Assembly: GCA_965153455.1 (NCBI GenBank)
Contig: OZ234493.1
Coordinates: forward strand, 22,124,213 to 22,188,212
Length of the DNA: 64,000 nt
Source of the DNA: Sphagnum compactum
Lineage: Eukaryota; Bryophyta; Sphagnopsida; Sphagnales
Direction of reading: 5' to 3'
Shown here: positions 60,136-64,000 of the stretch, piece by piece
How the letters are laid out: every line of letters starts with the position of its first letter
How positions within the stretch are numbered: the stretch's first letter is position 1
Made by a program: the position numbers and the translations under genes
Notes under the pieces: generated by a model
Told to the model about the DNA's origin: nothing
Database searches by the model: none
The model's input: the letters and a program-made list of their open reading frames with translations, nothing else

Positions 60136-61058
60136 ATGCCCATCGGAGGGCATTAGTGTGCATAATGACTGCTCGGCGGATATCTGAAGCCCAAAGAAAA
60201 AACAGCTGGCCCTTACAAAAAAATTCAGAGCCTGCCCTGAAGCATAAGATGACCTAATTCTTGTACAGTCTTGCGGGGTGCGGTTTGGTTTTGGTTTGTT
60301 CTCTTGATGGGAAGTGGGTCTTTGTTTTCATGTAGGCCCAATTTCGCCAAAAAGCGAAAAAATGTATTTTTTTAATTTTTTAAAAAATGAAGTAATTTTT
60401 TCAATGCTTTTAATCATCAAAAGTGAGAAAAAAATTAATAAAAAAATCACCAGATTAATTTCTTGATTTTGGCTTACAATGGGTAATCATAATCATAAAT
60501 CTTGTAGAAGGTTGATTAAATATTACTACTGAACATAAATGATTTAGCCAGAATTTGGTTCATAATCTTCCTATTAAGGATGGTTGCCATTTTATTTTTT
60601 TTAAACATCTTCATATATATATATATATATATATGGATCATCATCAATCACCAGTTAGGGTTACATGAATAAAAAAATTGTTGTGGGGGGTTGGGACCAC
60701 CTCACTGAGCTTGCCGTTACACTTCTGCAACAATGCTCTCAATTGCTCGTCCCTTTTTGTAAGTAAAGTACTAAGGTGTTTTTCACCAACCCACTTGATT
60801 GCTTACATTGCTTTGTTAACTTAACCAACACTCTGACCCTTCTATACCCGAAGGTGAGGGGTGAACCAGTACCTACACTCGTAAACTTCACCTCCTCCAC
60901 TTTCAGTGTCCGTATTTTAACCACATTTAACCCCAGGAAATGTTCAATTTGGACTCCAATACACCCCAATTACATCTTCCGTGTATACCATGGTTAAAAG
61001 CAACCTAACAAAATTTCTCGTTGCCACTAGTATAGGTGCTGGTTCACCATAAGGTGTG
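60136..61058. other. Gene-free DNA with a TA microsatellite
   Basis: A TA run is at 60613-60634. Around 60770-60930 and 61110-61180 related sequence (TAACTTCACCTCC, GGTGAGGGGTGAACC) suggests a decayed small repeat. No gene is supported. Confidence 0.45.
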
Positions 61059-61093
61059 GTTTAGGGTTTAGGGTGCCACCCTAAACCCTAAAC
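61059..61093. repeat. Perfect palindrome of telomere-type repeats
   Basis: GTTTAGGGTTTAGGGT (61059-61074), then GCC, then ACCCTAAACCCTAAAC (61078-61093). The arms are 16 bp perfect inverted repeats of the plant telomere unit TTTAGGG. Confidence 0.85.
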
Positions 61094-63224
61094 TAATGTA
61101 GGTGGTGCCCGTTCACCCTAGGTCTTCTGGAGTACGGCCTATTACCTACACTGGTTTACTTCACCTCCTTGGCTTTAAGAGTCGAAATATTTAACATTTC
61201 ACATGAAGAATTTAAAAATAATTAATTAAATTTGGTGTTGAAACTAACTTCCTTGAGGACCAATTTAGGTCAGAAAACTACTTCAAACCTCGTGTTTTTT
61301 TTTTCCTCCCTTAGTGTGCATTCTTGAAGGGTGGGAATTTTGTTTCTTACAATGGACCCTGCCGAATAGCTGAAGGAAAAATTACACAAGAGCAGGTCTC
61401 TTTAGGTTTGGAAAATGTCAGATCTTTCAAGGCAGATTTAGTGTTTGTTGGCCGAGCCTACCAAGGCAAGAAGGATATTGTGTTTAGATTCATTAGAGAG
61501 TACAGTAGCTTAAGGGATTTTGGCCCCTACTAGATAATAATAATAATAGGTCTATTTTAATATGAGAATTTTTGAAAGATAATATTTTGGCCTTGTATAT
61601 TGAAACTTGAGATTAGTTACAGAGTTATAATATCTTGAACAATTTTGATTTCTTTTAGAGGATTTTTTGAAAATTATATTTTTGACATGGTGAAATTATT
61701 TGAGTTTCCATAATTCCTCTTTTGCCTTAAGCTACTTTTTTTAAGTGAATGGCAAAGGCCACAGTGTGACACACCCCTTGTTTGGGTTTTGAGGAAGGGA
61801 GTCTTTGTGAAACTGAGCACTATGTTGCTTCAGGAAGCACATAATAGTCCATATGGTGAATTTTCTGCCCCAAAAAATAAAATTGGGTAGCAATTAAAAA
61901 CTCCAGCCATTGAATCAAATCTTGTGGAGAAAAGCTTGGAAATATTTATTTATGTGTGTGTAAAATGTGTTGTTTCACCAAAGAAATTGTCATAAAATAT
62001 GTGATAGAAGAAAACACTTGTCTGTCACCTACAAAGAGCAGAAACTGAAAAGTGTGTTCAGTTTATTGTAAATTACTGAGTTCAGGTTCTTGTGACTTCG
62101 ACTCAAGTTATCATTATTTTATTGAAATTGACACAAGAATTATTAGATCATGGAATTAATCTTTTTTTTGTGAGATCCAGAACTGAAATTCTAATCATTA
62201 AAATATATTCATGAAAACAAGGTCATGATCTTTAGATTTTTTTTTTTTTTAAATTTAAAAAGTTAACAACTAAGTTGAACTTTATATTTAAGTTTTAATT
62301 TTATTTAGTTGTTGAACTTCGTATTTACATAGACCCATGTTTTGATTTGTTATAAAATTTTTGTGCTCCTACAATTTTTAGCATTGTGGATTGTGTAGCA
62401 TGTACATGAAATTGAAACTAGTTTCTTAGTCAGGCTCAGAGGTTAATGTGTTAGAACCAGAATTGAAAGGTTTTTAATTTGAAAAATCATGAATAATTAA
62501 ACCCTCGCTTGAAAAAAATTTGAATAAATTTTACAATGTCAAAACTAGGATCGAAGTTTTCTCTTAACCACACAAGACTTGTTAAACCTCTCCTGTGAGT
62601 GACAAATAAGCTTCTTGTAGGTGGGCACAAAAGAGAAGCTGCAACAACTGGACGATTATGCAAACTATATTTCTTGTCATTTTTTAATGAAATTTTTGAA
62701 AGAATGGTCATAATTCTGTTGAAAGTGAGTTGGGATTGATTTTAATGATTAATATGTCTGTTGGGTTTAGGAGATTTTTTCCAACAAGACAATAAAATAA
62801 ATTAAATTACTTGGACATGTTACAACTTTTTTCATGAAGCTTTTGTCTTTGTATATATTGTTGTTTTTCTCTCTTTGGCTCTCATGTGTACGGGTTCCTT
62901 CAAATTTGGTGTGGGAAGTATTTTGTGGTTGTTCCCTCTTGTGTTGTTGATGTTTGGTCAGTTTCCATTGATGACAAAAAGCCTTCCGCCCCCACCCACC
63001 TTCCAAAACCCGCAACCCATTTTAATGGATTCTTCAAAACAGTAAGGACTTTTCTTTCTGTCAAAAGGTCAACCAAATATGATACCATGCAAAATGTAAA
63101 AACGCTTCAGATACACTACGTCAGGAATTCAGACTTTGATACGAGGAATTTAGACTTTTACGGTGGAAGTTGAGAGTTTCACACTCAGGCTTCAAACATT
63201 GGAACTTGAATTTTTGAATATTAT
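61094..63224. other. Gene-free AT-rich DNA
   Basis: An open frame at 61324-61533 (ends VFRFIREYSSLRDFGPY) has a faint resemblance to the C-terminal half of eIF1A. It lacks introns, promoter context or a confirming motif. Otherwise nothing is seen. Confidence 0.35.
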
Positions 63225-63620
63225 TAGAGTTAACCATAAAGTCTCGCAATGAGTGGACAAGAACGGCCAGTTTGGGCACAATAGGGTATCGAGCATGTAA
63301 CAGGGAATGAAAATTTTACAAAGCGAAATAACTGGGACCCAAACTAAATTTTTCACCAATTTTGGTGGTAAACTGAGTTTCATCCTGTCTTTGCTTTCTC
63401 CTTGAGCGATTCCACTGCCGCTACATATATTTTCACTGCTCCGAACTGTCCAATTACAATAATTAGTCTCGAACCTTGCGCATTAAAATGCTTAGTTTCA
63501 GCATTTCATACTGAGATTTAATAAAATTTCCTTACTTTGTGGATACCAATGAAAGATTGGATAGGGAGTGAAAGCAGGCCCAAAGACAGGGTGACTTTGC
63601 GGATAACTCCATTATCACAT
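63225..63620. repeat. Diverged copy of the 44757 element arm
   Basis: Bases 63440-63620 match 44757-44945 in direct orientation (landmarks CAATTACAATAATTAG, CATTTCATACTGAGATTTAA, GACTTTGCGGATAACTCC). AGTTAACCATAAAGTC at 63228 is an inverted match to the end. The inverted pair faces the opposite way from the element at 44757. Confidence 0.6.
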
Positions 63621-64000
63621 TTAAAATTCACACTTAAAATTCATCTATTTAGTTTAGACATTTCTTTTTCAGGGTTTGGACCAGTGTTGTTCCCGTTCTT
63701 AATTCTCAAAGGAACCTTGGGATTTTATTTAAAGATAATACTTGTTGTTTTAACTGCAAAAGAAAGTTGTATAAACACAAAAACTTGAAAATAAATTTCA
63801 TACTCTAGAAAGATATCATCTAGATTTTAGACTATTTTAAGGTATATGACAAAAATGAGGAAAAAATAATAAAACTTCATTGGCATAATTTGAAGTCAAT
63901 TGTAAAGGGTGAATGCATGGTTCAGTGCTTCATTTTTGGTGTCACAATTGTTTTTGTTGTAAGGTCCATTATGTTTAGATCCGTGCAATGATTAACATGA
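63621..64000. other. AT-rich gene-free end of the window
   Basis: No feature is seen. Confidence 0.4.

Noticed and set aside
1-64000. tRNA genes
   Set aside because: No paired A-box and B-box with a cloverleaf was found by eye; a tRNAscan run would be needed to exclude them.

Overview
This is nuclear DNA of a land plant. Five complete spliced genes have GT-AG introns, and there is one probable and one clear intronless gene. The families are typical of plants: a DUF1221 kinase with a BSK-type TPR tail, phi-class GSTs, a plastid-lipid-associated (fibrillin) protein and a CIB/bHLH49-type bHLH factor. AT-rich intergenic DNA, many short transposon remnants and the style of the GST and kinase proteins suggest a non-flowering plant, perhaps a moss. 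That placement is a guess from remembered protein character and was not tested.

Layout. 1.3-5.3 kb (+): a five-exon gene joining an MLKL-type DUF1221 N-terminus, a protein kinase and a brassinosteroid-signalling-kinase (BSK) type TPR tail. 9.0-11.9 kb (-): a six-exon plastid-type aldo-keto reductase. 12-23.7 kb: gene-free and repeat-rich (hAT remnant, a roughly 410-440 bp repeat in three copies, a 153 bp CACTA-like MITE, a degenerate TGTCCTAGG array). 23.8-24.9 kb (+): a one-exon fibrillin with a poly-serine transit region. 25-33.7 kb: no genes supported; a Harbinger transposase remnant, tandem repeats and a TIR element. 33.7-52.8 kb: a phi-class GST cluster with one intact gene on +, one intact gene on -, one truncated relic and one full-length pseudogene. 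The intact minus gene and the pseudogene are the arms of an inverted duplication of about 2 kb. Between or beside them lie a mitochondrial bL25 gene (38.4-39.6 kb, -) and a lysine-rich, probably nucleolar protein gene (48.6-49.5 kb, -). 53.9-58.5 kb (-): a seven-exon bHLH transcription factor. 59.4-64 kb: a second copy of the CACTA-like MITE, a 55 bp minisatellite, a telomere-repeat palindrome and further repeats.

Exon joins were worked out by hand from splice sites and family alignment. In every complete gene model the exon lengths sum to a whole number of codons. The most interesting items are the DUF1221-kinase-TPR architecture, the inverted GST duplication with one live and one dead arm, and several small unannotated foldback elements. 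No tRNA, rRNA or CRISPR array was seen.
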